53,796 nucleotides of DNA. Origin: Photobacterium lucens (lineage in GTDB: Bacteria; Pseudomonadota; Gammaproteobacteria; Enterobacterales; Vibrionaceae). The stretch is from the NCBI RefSeq assembly GCF_009873615.1, contig NZ_SSMG01000082.1:1-53796 (forward strand), in the 5' to 3' direction. A program made the position numbers and the translations under genes. Under the pieces are notes generated by a model. That model made no database searches and had not been told where the DNA came from. It saw only the letters and a list, made by a program, of their open reading frames with translations. This document shows, piece by piece, positions 1 to 10,670 of this stretch; position 1 is the stretch's first letter, and every line of letters starts with the position of its first letter.

Positions 1-76
1 GCGACACTAGCTCAGCTGGTAGAGCGCAACCTTGCCAAGGTTGAGGTCACGAGTTCGAACCTCGTGTGTCGCTCCA
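1..76 (+). tRNA. tRNA-Gly (anticodon GCC)
   Basis: Full cloverleaf in 76 bases including an encoded CCA end. The acceptor stem GCGACAC pairs with GTGTCGC, the anticodon arm CAACC/GGTTG encloses loop TTGCCAA with anticodon GCC at 34-36, and the T arm carries GTTCGAA. It reads glycine GGC/GGU codons. In E. coli the glyVXY tRNA-Gly(GCC) cluster sits just before queG, and queG is the next gene here, so this is probably the last member of a tandem array cut by the window edge. Confidence 0.97.
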
Positions 77-275
77 ATTTTATGCTTAACCAACAGGTTG
101 AGTTCATCATCGACTTGTTCGATGAACTATTGCTGTGAAGTAATAGTCCTAATGTAGTATTCCTGGGGTATTCGATTACCGATATCATCAGTGTACTGCT
201 TCAAGTGTTTCTAGTTTCGACTACGAAGCCCACTTAGAAGCGATCGGCTTCGACAACATCTTTTATTTTGTATCG

Positions 276-297
276 CAACCTTCTATAAGGTTGTTTT
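276..297 (+). terminator. Intrinsic terminator of the tRNA-Gly transcript
   Basis: Seven-bp perfect stem CAACCTT/AAGGTTG with loop CTAT, followed by TTTT. The stem is the same sequence as the anticodon arm of the upstream tRNA-Gly (CAACCTT...AAGGTTG), which suggests it is derived from a decayed tRNA copy. Confidence 0.65.
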
Positions 298-496
298 GCT
301 GTCTCAGAAAAATACAAAGTATGTGTTGTTTTATCACGCTGTAAAGGCGTACGCTCTTTTCCTTAGTTATGGTTATAAATCAGTAATGTTGATACCGCAT
401 TGCTGTACAGCTTTGAGCTTAAATCGCTTTAAGTTGGTTCATTAATCTCAGTTTAGCGTAGTATTTCACCGTTATATCACAATAGAATTAACAGAG

Positions 497-786
497 TTAT
501 CCACACTATTATTTCTGTGGGTAAGTTGGTTGATTAGATGTGCTGATGATATGTGAGTAACTTTGAAATGTTATTTGAATGCTGTTTAATTAACATTATT
601 CACAGTGACTTATTAATGGCGTAACTGTTTGTTTTAAATGGTTAAGTCGCATGTTTATACCGACTTTTCAACAGTTTTTCTTCGGTATGCATCTTTGGGA
701 TAACTATCTTAATTATGTTATCCACTCCCTGTGTTTAATCTTTATCTATCCCCATAATATTTACCGCCCTTTAAAAGTTTTCCACA
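497..786. other. Candidate datA-like DnaA-box cluster
   Basis: Three 9-mers match the relaxed DnaA-box consensus TTWTNCACA exactly: TTATCCACA at 497-505, TTATTCACA at 596-604 and TTTTCCACA at 778-786, all on the plus strand. Three more have one mismatch: TTACCCACA (minus strand, 516-524), TTACTCACA (minus strand, 552-560) and TTATCCACT (718-726). In E. coli the DnaA-titrating and DnaA-ATP-hydrolysing locus datA lies between the glyVXY tRNAs and queG, the same neighbours as here. A poor IHF-like match (TTGATT core at 530-535) follows the second box. The function is inferred from the boxes and their position; no consensus-quality IHF site was seen. Confidence 0.55.
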
Positions 787-801
787 TATCCCCCGTGTGA
801 C

Positions 802-1935
802 TTATGCATCTCGTGGTAATCCTTTCTCGATGATCCGTACTAAGCGTTTGGTTTTAGTCGGTAATATTTCTCGTTCACTTTCCACTTTTTTGAGCTCTTG
901 TTGCTCTAATGCCCACTCGATATGAATGTCGAGTAAATCACTTAAACCTTGTCGTGTTGAAAGTGCTTCAATGATCTCTGATTGATAAGGGGCATTACCC
1001 AGTGCAATGGTGATATTTCTTAACCATTGAATATGACCAATACGGCGGATCGCGGAGCCTTCGGTATTTTTTAAGAAGGTTTTTTCATCCCACGCATATA
1101 AGGTAAGCAGATCTTGTTGATATAAGCTATCTCGACAATGGTAGTCAACTTCATTGGTTAGTTGACCATGACGATTAACAGGGCATACAAGTTGGCAATC
1201 ATCACAACCGTAAATACGATTGCCCATTGCAGTGCGATATTGCTCTGGGATCACGCCATCAAACTCAATGGTGAGATATGATATACAACGACGTGAATCG
1301 ATGACCCCTTCTTCGACAATCGCTCCGGTTGGACAACTGGTGATACAAGCTATGCATTTACCGCATTGCTCTTCGGTTGGAATATCAACAGGCAGCGGAA
1401 TATCTACCAATAACTCGCCTAAGAAGAACCATGAACCTGCTTGCTCGTTTAAGATCAGTGAGTGTTTCCCTGTCCACCCTAGTCCCGCTTTTTGCGCTAA
1501 AGGACGTTCTAATATTGGCGCTGAATCAACAAAAGGGCGACAGCCAAATTGACCAACCACTTGTTCGATACGTTGGCCTAGTTGTTTTAGGCGGTTGCGG
1601 ATCAATTTGTGGTAATCACGACCTAATGAATATCGACTAATATAGGCCTTGTGTGGTTGCTTTAAGGTTTGAGCGAAACCAGCATCAGGTGGAAGGTAAT
1701 TCATTCTCACACTGATCACGCGGATGGTTCCCGGTAACAGTTCTGCAGGGCGCGCACGCATCATGCCATGGCGTGCCATCCAATCCATTTCACCGTGATA
1801 ACCAGCATCGATCCAGCGCTGTAGCTCTGCTTCGTGTTGTGACAAATCAATATCGCTGATGCCGACTTGCTGAAAGCCAAGCTCTTGTCCCCAAGTTTTG
1901 ATTTGATCAGCAAGCTGTTGATAATCGATAGTCAT
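802..1935 (-). CDS. queG: Epoxyqueuosine reductase QueG
   Basis: Catalyses the last step of queuosine synthesis, reducing epoxyqueuosine to queuosine at the wobble base of tRNAs with GUN anticodons; cytoplasmic, cobalamin- and Fe-S-dependent. The two ferredoxin-like cluster motifs are visible: CGKCIACITSCP (C191, C194, C197, C201) and CDDCQLVCP (C244, C247, C251), with an additional C217. The catalytic-aspartate motif FVDSAPILER lies around residue 137. I chose the ATG at 1935 (MTIDYQQLAD, 377 aa) because it matches the family N-terminus; an upstream ATG at 1974 would add 13 residues with no similarity to QueG. It is divergent from nnr, as in E. coli, and ends next to the DnaA-box cluster. 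Confidence 0.96.
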   Translation of the reverse strand: MTIDYQQLADQIKTWGQELGFQQVGISDIDLSQHEAELQRWIDAGYHGEMDWMARHGMMRARPAELLPGTIRVISVRMNYLPPDAGFAQTLKQPHKAYISRYSLGRDYHKLIRNRLKQLGQRIEQVVGQFGCRPFVDSAPILERPLAQKAGLGWTGKHSLILNEQAGSWFFLGELLVDIPLPVDIPTEEQCGKCIACITSCPTGAIVEEGVIDSRRCISYLTIEFDGVIPEQYRTAMGNRIYGCDDCQLVCPVNRHGQLTNEVDYHCRDSLYQQDLLTLYAWDEKTFLKNTEGSAIRRIGHIQWLRNITIALGNAPYQSEIIEALSTRQGLSDLLDIHIEWALEQQELKKVESEREILPTKTKRLVRIIEKGLPRDA

Positions 1936-2122
1936 AACCGAGCTCTGTATTGCGCTAAATGAAAGGGGGCGCATTCTAGCATATTCCTGTTGGGATCATA
2001 GGGGGAGCTACGACAGGAGAATGGGAGAGTTACCTCAGAAGTGAAGGAATTAGACAAATAAAATTAACTATTCTTATTTTGGGTTCAGTATAGTTGCTGC
2101 TAGGTTGAAAAGGTCATTACCC

Positions 2123-3607
2123 ATGAAGGTTATCAATTCTATTCCTCAAGCCTTGTATCTTTCAGAGCAAGTTAAACAGGGTGAAAAACAGCTTGCTACG
2201 CAACATGCGATCACTTTGTACCAATTAATGGAATCAGCAGGACAAGCTGTCTTTGAGCTTATTGGTTCGTTGTATCCCCAATGCTCAGCGCTATTGGTGT
2301 GCTGTGGTAAAGGAAATAATGGCGGTGATGGCTATGTCGTTGCGCGATTAGCACAGCAAGCAGGACTGAACGTTACTGTTTGGGAGATGGAAAAGGTTGA
2401 GCGTTTATCGCCTGATGCGACAAAGGCTCGACAGCGCTGGCTTGCTAATGGCGGCAATACGATTAAAGAACTGCCCATTGAACAGTATGATTTAATCATT
2501 GATGCCTTACTCGGAATTGGTATTTATGGCGCGCCTCGTTTAGATATTGCTGAGCGTATCATTTGGATTAACCAGCAAAAAACACCTATTATTGCTGTCG
2601 ATGTACCTTCAGGCTTGTGTTCTGATACAGGGGCAGTGTCTGGAGAGGTGATTAAAGCTTCACAAACATTGTCGTTTATCGGTTTTAAACAGGGATTGGT
2701 AACAGGGCAAGCCGCACAATATTGTGGTGAGCGTTATTTTTCATCTCTCGATGTCGGTGAAGATTTATCTCAAATAACGCATCCATCTGCATGGCATGTT
2801 ACCGCTGCTATGGTACTTCCGTTATTACCCATTCGCTCTCGTGTTGGACATAAAGGCTCTTATGGGCGCGTGTTATGTGTGGGGGGAGCTCATGGTATGG
2901 CGGGGGCGATAAGGCTATGTGCGGAGGCTTGTGCCCGTACAGGTGCTGGGCTTACAGCGGTTGTGACACAACCTGACAATGTATTGTCAATTGTCACTGC
3001 CAGACCTGAGATAATGGCGGTAGGTTGGCAAGAAGAGTCAAATGAAGTCTGTGACAGATTAGCTTGGGCTGATGTTTTAGTGTTGGGGCCTGGACTTGGC
3101 ACGTCGCCATGGAGCAAAGCCTTATTTGCTAGTTGTCATCATACCAATAAGCCCTGTGTGGTTGATGCGGATGGGATTAACTTATTGGCAAGTGCGCCAG
3201 ATTTTAAAGTGAATCGCATTATTACGCCTCATCCGGGCGAAGCGGCGCGGTTATTGAATGTGTCTGTTGCGGATATCGAAGCGGATCGCTTTTCTGCGAT
3301 CAAGCAGTTGCAACAAAACTACGGTGGTGTGGTGGTGCTAAAAGGGGCTGGCACACTGATCTACGATGGTGAAACATTGTGGGTATGCACGAGCGGTAAC
3401 CCAGGTATGGCGACAGGCGGGATGGGAGACGTATTATCAGGTATTATAGGTGCCTTGCTTGGTCAAGGGTTAAGCTTGGTTGAAGCTGCCTATGCCGGTG
3501 TATGGATCCATGCTCAAGCTGCAGATTTGTGTGCGCAAAGCGGAGAGCGTGGTATGCTGGCATCCGATTTATTTCCGTTTATTCGTCAACTAATCAATCC
3601 AAGATAA
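2123..3607 (+). CDS. nnr: Bifunctional NAD(P)H-hydrate epimerase / ADP-dependent NAD(P)H-hydrate dehydratase
   Basis: Metabolite-repair enzyme that restores hydrated NADH and NADPH: the N-terminal YjeF_N domain (about 1-220) epimerises R- to S-NAD(P)HX, and the C-terminal ribokinase-fold domain (about 230-494) dehydrates the S form using ADP. Visible motifs are [11 protein letters not shown] at about 62-72, [13 protein letters not shown] opening the dehydratase domain and GMGDVLSG at about 433. I start at ATG 2123 (494 aa), preceded by AAAAGG; an in-frame TTG at 2105 would add six residues. It opens the conserved nnr-tsaE-amiB-mutL-miaA-hfq gene string; tsaE follows after 5 bases. Confidence 0.95.
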   Translation: MKVINSIPQALYLSEQVKQGEKQLATQHAITLYQLMESAGQAVFELIGSLYPQCSALLVCCGKGNNGGDGYVVARLAQQAGLNVTVWEMEKVERLSPDATKARQRWLANGGNTIKELPIEQYDLIIDALLGIGIYGAPRLDIAERIIWINQQKTPIIAVDVPSGLCSDTGAVSGEVIKASQTLSFIGFKQGLVTGQAAQYCGERYFSSLDVGEDLSQITHPSAWHVTAAMVLPLLPIRSRVGHKGSYGRVLCVGGAHGMAGAIRLCAEACARTGAGLTAVVTQPDNVLSIVTARPEIMAVGWQEESNEVCDRLAWADVLVLGPGLGTSPWSKALFASCHHTNKPCVVDADGINLLASAPDFKVNRIITPHPGEAARLLNVSVADIEADRFSAIKQLQQNYGGVVVLKGAGTLIYDGETLWVCTSGNPGMATGGMGDVLSGIIGALLGQGLSLVEAAYAGVWIHAQAADLCAQSGERGMLASDLFPFIRQLINPR

Positions 3608-3612
3608 AAACC

Positions 3613-4077
3613 ATGCAAACATTTGAAACTTTTCTTGCTGATGAGCAGGCAACTGTAGATTTTGGCCTTAAGCTGGCTAAAGCCTGTACGCAACAAACAA
3701 CGATTTATCTTCATGGCGATCTGGGCGCAGGCAAAACCACATTTAGTCGTGGTTTCATTCGTGCGTTAGGTCATCAAGGTAATGTTAAGAGTCCAACCTA
3801 TACTCTAGTTGAACCTTATGATCTTGCTCCTTGGCAAGTGTATCATTTTGATTTGTATCGCCTTGCAGATCCTGAAGAATTAGAATTTATGGGAATTCGT
3901 GATTATTTCACCCATGATGCTATTTGCTTAGTGGAGTGGCCTGAAAAAGGGGAAGGGTTATTACCTCAACCTGATCTTGAATTAGAAATGTGTTATCACG
4001 GTGAGCAGAGGAAAGTATTGATCCGCGCTAAGACGGAATACGGCGCAACATTGATCAATCATTTGAAGTTGAGTTAA
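3613..4077 (+). CDS. tsaE: tRNA threonylcarbamoyladenosine biosynthesis ATPase TsaE
   Basis: ATPase that drives turnover of the TsaB-TsaD complex making t6A at position 37 of ANN-reading tRNAs. The P-loop [10 protein letters not shown] lies at about 34-43, followed by the family motif [12 protein letters not shown] and HFDLYRL with its metal-binding aspartate. Length is 154 aa against 153 in E. coli. Frame extensions upstream overlap nnr and lack homology, so ATG 3613 is taken. It lies 5 bases after nnr and 5 bases before amiB, in one probable transcription unit. Confidence 0.96.
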   Translation: MQTFETFLADEQATVDFGLKLAKACTQQTTIYLHGDLGAGKTTFSRGFIRALGHQGNVKSPTYTLVEPYDLAPWQVYHFDLYRLADPEELEFMGIRDYFTHDAICLVEWPEKGEGLLPQPDLELEMCYHGEQRKVLIRAKTEYGATLINHLKLS

Positions 4078-4082
4078 TTAGG

Positions 4083-5834
4083 ATGGCGTTACGGACGTAT
4101 TTAAAGCTCCTTGTCGTAGGAGCAGGGTTAGTTAGTTCAACCTCCGTTTTTGCAAATGAACTAAAGGGAGTGAGAATTTGGCCTGCACCAGATGAAACAC
4201 GTGTTGTGTTAGATCTGCAAAGCAAGGCGGATTATTCTCATTTCTCGTTAGCGGGGCCTTCTCGTTTAGTGGTGGATTTAAAAGACACCTCAATTAAAAC
4301 TAAACTGCCTATTACCGTTAATAAAAGCGATATTTTAACCAAGGTTCGTAAAAGTACTGCGCCTGAAAAAGGGGCTACACGACTGGTTTTTGAAATTAAG
4401 CGTGGTGTAACGCCGAAAATCTTTTCTTTGTCGCCAACAGGCAACTACGGATACCGTCTGGTTTTAGACATTCCAAATGGTAGTGCGAAAACTGTCGGCG
4501 CTAAAGAAGAGAAAGCAGAAGAGCAAGCGACCGCCAATAACTTAGCGAAAATGCCATCAGGTACTGCAGATATTGTGGTTGCTGTCGATGCCGGTCACGG
4601 TGGTGATGATCCTGGTTCTATTGGTCCGACACGTAAATACGAAAAGAATGTGACATTAGCGGTAGCGAAAAAGTTGGCTGCTAAAATTAATGCCACAACA
4701 GGTATGCGTGCGGTATTAACGCGTCGCGGTGATTACTTTGTTCCGCTAGGTAAGCGTTCTGAAATTGCGCGTAAGAATAAAGCCCTACTTTTAGTTTCTA
4801 TTCACGCTGATGGCTTTACGAAACCGCAACCTCGTGGCGCATCTGTATGGGTATTAAATACACGTCGTGCGAATACTGAAATTGGTCGTTGGTTAGAGCA
4901 AAGCGAGAAACAATCAGAGCTACTTGGTGGTGGTGATGTATTGTCAAACAACACCAAAGATAAGTACCTTGGTCGTGCAGTACTTGATTTGCAGTTTAGC
5001 TACTCGCAAAAAGAAGGTTACGATGTGGCTAGCCGTGTGCTTCGTGAATTACGAAAAGTGGCACGTCTACATAAAACATCACCACAGTACGCAAGTTTGG
5101 CTGTTTTAAAGTCACCGGATATTCCATCGTTATTGGTTGAAACGGGCTTTATTACGAACCCAACGGAAGAGCGCTTACTGAATACTGCGTCTCACCAAAA
5201 CCAATTAGCGAATGCCGTGTACAAAGGCGTACTACAGTATTTTGAAGCGAATCCACCGGAAGGTACATTGTTTGCGTCACGCCTGAAAGGCAAAGGCAGT
5301 AAACACAAAGTGACCTCAGGTCAATCTCTGAGTGGGATTGCGCAGAAATACGGGGTATCGATGGCATCAATCAAGGCAGCGAATAACCTGAAATCAAATT
5401 CAGTGAATATTGGTCAAGTGTTGATTATTCCAAGTAACATTAAAACGGCGTCGACTTCGGCGCCGGTTAAGGCCGCTACCCCGTCCACCGCTGCAAAATC
5501 GACATCAAGTGTGAAGTCATCGGCTTCGACAAAAGTTGTTGTGCATAAAGTGGCGCGTGGTGAGTATTTAGGTAAGATTGCACAGAAATATGGTGTTACC
5601 ATGAGTAGCATCCGTCAGCTCAATAACCTTAAATCAGATAATGTCATGCTTGGACAGAAACTGAAAATTGCAGTACCTGCACCTAAATACGTGCACCATA
5701 AGGTTCAGCGTGGTGAGTTTTTGAGTAAGATTGCGGATAAATATGGTGTATCAGTTGCAACTATTCGTGCAACGAATAAGCTACGTTCTGATAAACTAGC
5801 TGTAGGACAGACGCTAATCATTCCAAGAAGTTAA
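4083..5834 (+). CDS. amiB: N-acetylmuramoyl-L-alanine amidase AmiB with three LysM domains
   Basis: Periplasmic zinc amidase that splits peptidoglycan during daughter-cell separation, normally activated by EnvC-type LytM proteins. In order: signal peptide 1-24 (cleavage after VFA), AMIN domain about 27-130, Amidase_3 about 163-385 with zinc/catalytic residues H172 (DAGHGG), E187, H241 (SIHADG) and E353 (LVETGF), and an inserted regulatory helix region about 270-310. Three LysM repeats follow at about 408-450, 488-530 and 538-581, each beginning HKV and separated by Ser/Thr/Ala/Lys-rich linkers. At 583 aa it is much longer than E. coli AmiB (about 445 aa). It is followed 2 bases later by mutL. 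Confidence 0.95.
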   Translation: MALRTYLKLLVVGAGLVSSTSVFANELKGVRIWPAPDETRVVLDLQSKADYSHFSLAGPSRLVVDLKDTSIKTKLPITVNKSDILTKVRKSTAPEKGATRLVFEIKRGVTPKIFSLSPTGNYGYRLVLDIPNGSAKTVGAKEEKAEEQATANNLAKMPSGTADIVVAVDAGHGGDDPGSIGPTRKYEKNVTLAVAKKLAAKINATTGMRAVLTRRGDYFVPLGKRSEIARKNKALLLVSIHADGFTKPQPRGASVWVLNTRRANTEIGRWLEQSEKQSELLGGGDVLSNNTKDKYLGRAVLDLQFSYSQKEGYDVASRVLRELRKVARLHKTSPQYASLAVLKSPDIPSLLVETGFITNPTEERLLNTASHQNQLANAVYKGVLQYFEANPPEGTLFASRLKGKGSKHKVTSGQSLSGIAQKYGVSMASIKAANNLKSNSVNIGQVLIIPSNIKTASTSAPVKAATPSTAAKSTSSVKSSASTKVVVHKVARGEYLGKIAQKYGVTMSSIRQLNNLKSDNVMLGQKLKIAVPAPKYVHHKVQRGEFLSKIADKYGVSVATIRATNKLRSDKLAVGQTLIIPRS

Positions 5835-5836
5835 TT

Positions 5837-8020
5837 ATGCCGATTCAGATTTTACCCGCTCGGCTGGCTAACCAGATTGCAGCGGGTGAAGTTGTTGAAC
5901 GCCCTGCTTCTGTAGTCAAAGAGCTTGTTGAAAACAGTTTAGATGCCGGTGCAACTCGGATCGATATTGATATCGAAAAGGGTGGCAGCCGGCTTATTCG
6001 TATTCGTGATAATGGAAAAGGGATCCCTAAAGACGAACTCAGTCTTGCCCTTAGCCGTCATGCCACCTCCAAAATTACTACCCTTGATGATCTAGAAGCG
6101 ATCGTAAGCTTAGGCTTTCGGGGTGAAGCGCTTGCCAGTATCAGCTCTGTTTCTCGTTTAACCTTAACTTCGCGCACTGAAGCGCAAGAAGAAGCGTGGT
6201 CAGCTTATGCTGAAGGGCGAGATATGGAAGTGCAGCTAAAACCTGCCGCTCATCCGGTAGGGACAACCCTAGAAGTTCTCGATCTTTTCTTCAATACGCC
6301 AGCTCGCCGTAAGTTTTTAAGAACAGAAAAAACCGAATTTAATCATATTGATGAATTGATCAAACGTATCGCATTAAGCCGTTTTGATGTTGCTATCACG
6401 TTGCGTCATAACGGCAAGATCATTCGTCAATATCGCGCGGCACAAACGGATATTCAAAAAGAGCGTCGTTTAGCCACAGCTTGTGGCTCTGGCTTTTTAC
6501 AGCATGCTCTGGTGGTGGAATTAGCGCATGGTGATTTAAAACTCTCTGGTTGGGTGTGTAGCTCACAAGGTGCGCGTGCACAGAATGATATTCAGTATTG
6601 TTATGTCAATGGGCGGATGATGAAAGATAAGCTGATCAATCATGCGATCCGTCAGGCGTATGAATCGAGCTTACGAGCCGATCAATATGCCGCATACGTG
6701 CTTTATATTGATGTCGATCCGCATCAAGTGGATGTCAATGTGCACCCAGCTAAACACGAAGTTCGTTTTCATCAAGCGCGTTTGGTGCATGATTTTATCT
6801 ACCAAGCTTTGCAAAGTGCGCTCCAACAAGGTGCGTTAGAAGAAGACCAACACCATTATCAATCACCTACTCGCGCGAGTGCGCACAGTATAGAAGTGGA
6901 TGAAGATGGCGTGGTGATTGAGCCATTATCGCAAGTCACACAGCGTGTAGCACAAGCTATTGACGCAACGCCGGATTATCCTAATAAGTTGCCAGCAGCA
7001 CAGTGGCAAAGCGAAGTATCATCACAAGCTGCTTATGTTGATGAATATGATACTGGCAGGGAATCGTCTCCAAGTATTGTTGCGCGCTCTCAATCCGATA
7101 GTACTTTTCATTCAACGCCTTATCAATCATCGCAACGAGAGTCTCGTCGTTATGATCGTGATACAGGTGAATCTCGTAGCAGTAGTTATGAAAGTCGAAG
7201 CTATGCAGCTACAAGCCAAGCTAAAGCGGCATCTTCATCCCGTCCAGTACAACCGGAAGGACCTACACCTGCAGAGATTAAAGCGTATCAACAGCTATTA
7301 GAAACTGAAGCGCCAGCGGAAACACAACAGACTACACCTGAAACTCGACCTTCGGAATCTCATGTTGCAGAGCCCCGTCGTGAGTGGCAAGCCACAGCCC
7401 CGCAGCCAGTGGCATCAGTGAAGCAAAATGCTATTGGTGGTAAAGCAACAGGGTTAGGTAAAGCATTGTGTTTGGTCAATGAGCGTTATTTATTGATGCA
7501 TCAAGATCCGCAAGTGGTGTTACTTTCGTTAGATAAAGCAGAGCATTTACGTTACACCGGACAGTTTCGTTTAGCTCAGACGGAAGGGTTAAAACCACAG
7601 CCTTTGCTGATCCCATTATCCGTTCCGGTAGAGCGTGATTTAATTGCGTGTGCCGAGCAACATGCTACGTTACTTAAGCAACTTGGTATTCAACTGAAAG
7701 CAAAAGGAAAAAATGGCATTATAATTATGTCTGTTTGTATGCCTTTAAGGCAGCAAAACCTTCAACAGTTGATCCCAAATTTGTTAACCTATCTGCTGGC
7801 GGTCAGTGAAGATCAAGAAGCCCAAGGGTGGGGCAAGTTATTAAATTGGTTAGCTGAACAATGTATTAGCACAGTGACAAATTACAGTTTGTCGCAAGCG
7901 ATCCAGCTAGTCTCTGAATTAGAGCAACTATGGGGAGAGCAATTGGCAGAACATCAAAGCCAGTTACTTCGACCGGTAGATATGCAAGTAGCAATAGAAG
8001 CATTTAAATACTATGACTAA
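5837..8020 (+). CDS. mutL: DNA mismatch repair protein MutL
   Basis: Links MutS mismatch recognition to strand incision and helicase loading. The GHKL ATPase motifs are intact: [11 protein letters not shown] (E29, N33), DNGKGI (D58), TSK at 77-79 and GFRGEAL at 93-99. The transducer domain runs to about 335 and the C-terminal dimerisation domain covers about 540-727. The linker between them is about 200 residues of Ser/Gln/Arg/Glu-rich, low-complexity sequence, making the protein 727 aa against 615 in E. coli. No metal-binding DQHAxxExxxxE endonuclease motif is seen, consistent with the MutH-dependent type. Its last 8 bases overlap miaA. Confidence 0.96.
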   Translation: MPIQILPARLANQIAAGEVVERPASVVKELVENSLDAGATRIDIDIEKGGSRLIRIRDNGKGIPKDELSLALSRHATSKITTLDDLEAIVSLGFRGEALASISSVSRLTLTSRTEAQEEAWSAYAEGRDMEVQLKPAAHPVGTTLEVLDLFFNTPARRKFLRTEKTEFNHIDELIKRIALSRFDVAITLRHNGKIIRQYRAAQTDIQKERRLATACGSGFLQHALVVELAHGDLKLSGWVCSSQGARAQNDIQYCYVNGRMMKDKLINHAIRQAYESSLRADQYAAYVLYIDVDPHQVDVNVHPAKHEVRFHQARLVHDFIYQALQSALQQGALEEDQHHYQSPTRASAHSIEVDEDGVVIEPLSQVTQRVAQAIDATPDYPNKLPAAQWQSEVSSQAAYVDEYDTGRESSPSIVARSQSDSTFHSTPYQSSQRESRRYDRDTGESRSSSYESRSYAATSQAKAASSSRPVQPEGPTPAEIKAYQQLLETEAPAETQQTTPETRPSESHVAEPRREWQATAPQPVASVKQNAIGGKATGLGKALCLVNERYLLMHQDPQVVLLSLDKAEHLRYTGQFRLAQTEGLKPQPLLIPLSVPVERDLIACAEQHATLLKQLGIQLKAKGKNGIIIMSVCMPLRQQNLQQLIPNLLTYLLAVSEDQEAQGWGKLLNWLAEQCISTVTNYSLSQAIQLVSELEQLWGEQLAEHQSQLLRPVDMQVAIEAFKYYD

Positions 8021-8948
8021 GCCACAACCTCAAGCCATTTTTTTAATGGGACCAACAGCATCAGGTAAAACGGATCTAGCGATCCGTTTACGAGAAGTGC
8101 TGCCAGTTGAGTTGATAAGTGTTGATTCTGCCCTTATTTACAAAGGGATGGATATCGGTACAGCAAAGCCTGATGCGCATGAACTTGCATTAGCACCACA
8201 CCGTTTGATCGATATTCGTGATCCAGCGCAAAGTTATTCGGCTGCAGACTTCCGTGCTGATGCACTGAAAGAAATGGCTGATATAGTTGCAGCAGGGCGA
8301 ATTCCTTTATTAGTTGGTGGTACTATGTTGTACTACAAGGCTTTATTGGAAGGTTTATCGCCTTTACCTGCAGCAGATCTTGAGGTTCGCGCAGGCATTG
8401 AACGAGATGCGGCTGAGTTTGGATGGCAAGCATTACATGATGAATTAGTAAGGATTGATCCTGTTGCTGGCGCAAGAATTCATCCAAATGATCCTCAGCG
8501 ATTGTCTCGTGCATTGGAAGTTTTCCGTATTTCGGGTAAAACTTTAACTGAGTTAACAAAAACTCAAGGTGAATCCTTACCTTACAAGGTTCACCAATTT
8601 GCAATAGCTCCCATGGATAGGGCTGTACTGCATCAGCGCATTGAACTTAGGTTTAATAAGATGATCGAGGCAGGTTTTGAGCAGGAAGTGCGTGCGTTGC
8701 ACGAGCGTGGTGATCTTCACCTAGAACTTCCTTCTATCCGCTGTGTTGGTTATCGCCAGATGTGGGAATATTTGGACGGGAATTATGACTTAGATGAAGC
8801 GGTGTTCCGTGGTATCTGTGCTACCCGTCAATTGGCAAAGCGTCAAATCACCTGGCTTCGCGGTTGGAAAGATTTGACCTGGTTGGATAGTAGTGATGTG
8901 GATTTCGCGTTACAAACAGTCACAAACTCAGTTAGATGTGATGTTTAA
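8013..8948 (+). CDS. miaA: tRNA dimethylallyltransferase MiaA
   Basis: Transfers a dimethylallyl group to A37 of tRNAs that read UNN codons, the first step toward ms2i6A. The P-loop GPTASGKT sits at 13-20, followed by the conserved [18 protein letters not shown] region (residues about 37-54) and [14 protein letters not shown]. Length is 311 aa, typical for the family. The ATG overlaps the mutL end by 8 bases, indicating translational coupling, and hfq follows after 86 bases. Confidence 0.96.
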   Translation: MTKPQPQAIFLMGPTASGKTDLAIRLREVLPVELISVDSALIYKGMDIGTAKPDAHELALAPHRLIDIRDPAQSYSAADFRADALKEMADIVAAGRIPLLVGGTMLYYKALLEGLSPLPAADLEVRAGIERDAAEFGWQALHDELVRIDPVAGARIHPNDPQRLSRALEVFRISGKTLTELTKTQGESLPYKVHQFAIAPMDRAVLHQRIELRFNKMIEAGFEQEVRALHERGDLHLELPSIRCVGYRQMWEYLDGNYDLDEAVFRGICATRQLAKRQITWLRGWKDLTWLDSSDVDFALQTVTNSVRCDV

Positions 8949-9022
8949 TTAACGTGTATACTCTGAACTGCTTTGCGTATTTTTAGTTTTTGTTCGTTGC
9001 TAATACAACTACAAACAAATAA

Positions 9023-9301
<279 letters not shown>

Positions 9302-9326
9302 TATTCTTCCATAAGGAGTTAATTGC

Positions 9327-10616
9327 TTGTTTGACCGTTATGAAGCTGGTGAACAGGCGATTCTTGTCCATATTAACTTCACGCAAGAAGGGGAATGGGA
9401 AGATCTCAGCGAATTTGAAATGCTGGTCTCCTCGGCTGGAGTCAATACACTACATGTTGTAACAGGTAGCCGTAAGACTCCGCACCCTAAGTATTATGTG
9501 GGTGAAGGTAAAGCGCAGGAAATTGCCGACGCGGTAAGAACAGCGGAAGCTGACATCGTTATCTTTAATCACTCCTTGTCTCCCGCTCAAGAGCGTAACT
9601 TGGAGCAAATCTGTCAATGTCGTGTACTTGATAGAACAGGTTTGATCTTAGATATTTTTGCCCAACGTGCACGTACCCATGAAGGTAAGTTGCAAGTTGA
9701 GTTAGCACAGTTACGTCATATCTCAACCCGATTGATTCGTGGTTGGACTCACCTTGAGAGACAAAAGGGGGGGATTGGTCTGCGTGGACCTGGTGAAACG
9801 CAGCTGGAAACAGATAGACGTTTATTGCGAGAACGAATTAAAACAATTCTACGTCGTTTAGAGAAAGTGGCTAAACAGCGTGATCAGGGAAGACGAGCAC
9901 GTAATCGTGCAGAAATTCCAACGATCTCATTAGTGGGATATACCAACGCAGGTAAATCAACACTCTTCAATCGGATCACCGATGCGGGGGTTTACGCCGC
10001 CGATCAACTGTTTGCAACCCTAGATCCAACACTACGTAAAATTGAAGTCGCAGATGTGGGTACTGCTATTTTGGCAGATACCGTGGGCTTTATTCGACAT
10101 CTTCCCCATGATCTAGTGGCAGCATTTAAAGCTACCCTAAAAGAAACGCAAGAAGCAGATCTGTTGCTTCATGTAGTTGATGCGAGTGATGATCGCTTTC
10201 GTGAAAACATTGAAGCGGTAGAAACGGTATTAGAAGAAATCGACGCAGGTGAAGTACCAGCGCTGGTTGTCATGAATAAGATTGATAACTTAGAGCACGC
10301 TGAACCGCGTATTGAACGAGATGATGAAGGTGTTCCTCGTCGCGTTTGGGTTTCAGCCATGGAAGGACAAGGCATCGACTTGTTGTTCCAAGCATTAACC
10401 GAGCGTCTATCAGGCACGATGGTAGCGCATACTTTGCGTATTCCACCTGAGATGATTGGTCGTATTCGCAGTAAGTTTTATCAGCTTGGATGCATTTTGC
10501 GAGAAGAATATGAATCAGATGGTTATCTGATGATTGATATTCGTTTACCTTTGGCGGAATGGTCTCGGTTACAAAAAAGAGAAAGTACTTCGTTAGATGA
10601 CTTTATCGTTGCTTAA
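9327..10616 (+). CDS. hflX: Ribosome-associated GTPase HflX
   Basis: GTPase that binds the 50S subunit and helps split stalled or stressed ribosomes. G1 is GYTNAGKST at 204-212, G3 DTVG at 251-254 and G4 NKID at 317-320; the glycine-rich GLRGPGETQLETDRR segment typical of HflX lies at 151-165. Length 429 aa. I chose the TTG at 9327 because AAGGAG lies 8 bases upstream at 9313-9318 and the encoded MFDRYEAGEQA matches the E. coli N-terminus; no ATG fits. It follows hfq by 25 bases. Confidence 0.95.
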   Translation: MFDRYEAGEQAILVHINFTQEGEWEDLSEFEMLVSSAGVNTLHVVTGSRKTPHPKYYVGEGKAQEIADAVRTAEADIVIFNHSLSPAQERNLEQICQCRVLDRTGLILDIFAQRARTHEGKLQVELAQLRHISTRLIRGWTHLERQKGGIGLRGPGETQLETDRRLLRERIKTILRRLEKVAKQRDQGRRARNRAEIPTISLVGYTNAGKSTLFNRITDAGVYAADQLFATLDPTLRKIEVADVGTAILADTVGFIRHLPHDLVAAFKATLKETQEADLLLHVVDASDDRFRENIEAVETVLEEIDAGEVPALVVMNKIDNLEHAEPRIERDDEGVPRRVWVSAMEGQGIDLLFQALTERLSGTMVAHTLRIPPEMIGRIRSKFYQLGCILREEYESDGYLMIDIRLPLAEWSRLQKRESTSLDDFIVA

Positions 10617-10670
10617 TGGATTGCTAGAGTAATAAAAACTGTCGTCATATCATATTGATGGAGTTCTATA

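Larger units (their letters stand above)
77..801. other. Gene-free AT-rich interval between tRNA-Gly and queG
   Basis: About 725 bases without a credible coding region on either strand. It contains a 7-bp inverted repeat (GTTCATC 102-108 / GATGAAC 121-127) just after the tRNA, an intrinsic terminator at 276-297, a CTTAAA/TTTAAG palindrome at 418-433 and, from 497 to 786, a cluster of DnaA-box-like 9-mers described separately. Its length and position match the gene-free interval that carries datA in E. coli. Confidence 0.8.

Noticed and set aside
102-127. GTTCATC/GATGAAC hairpin after tRNA-Gly as the terminator
   Set aside because: It lacks a T run; the stem at 276-297 with TTTT is the better terminator. 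The hairpin may instead be a 3'-processing element.
7655-7690. EQHATLLKQ in MutL as a possible endonuclease motif
   Set aside because: It only resembles DQHA; the following Glu residues of DQHAxxExxxxE are missing, and MutL of Dam/MutH organisms lacks this activity.
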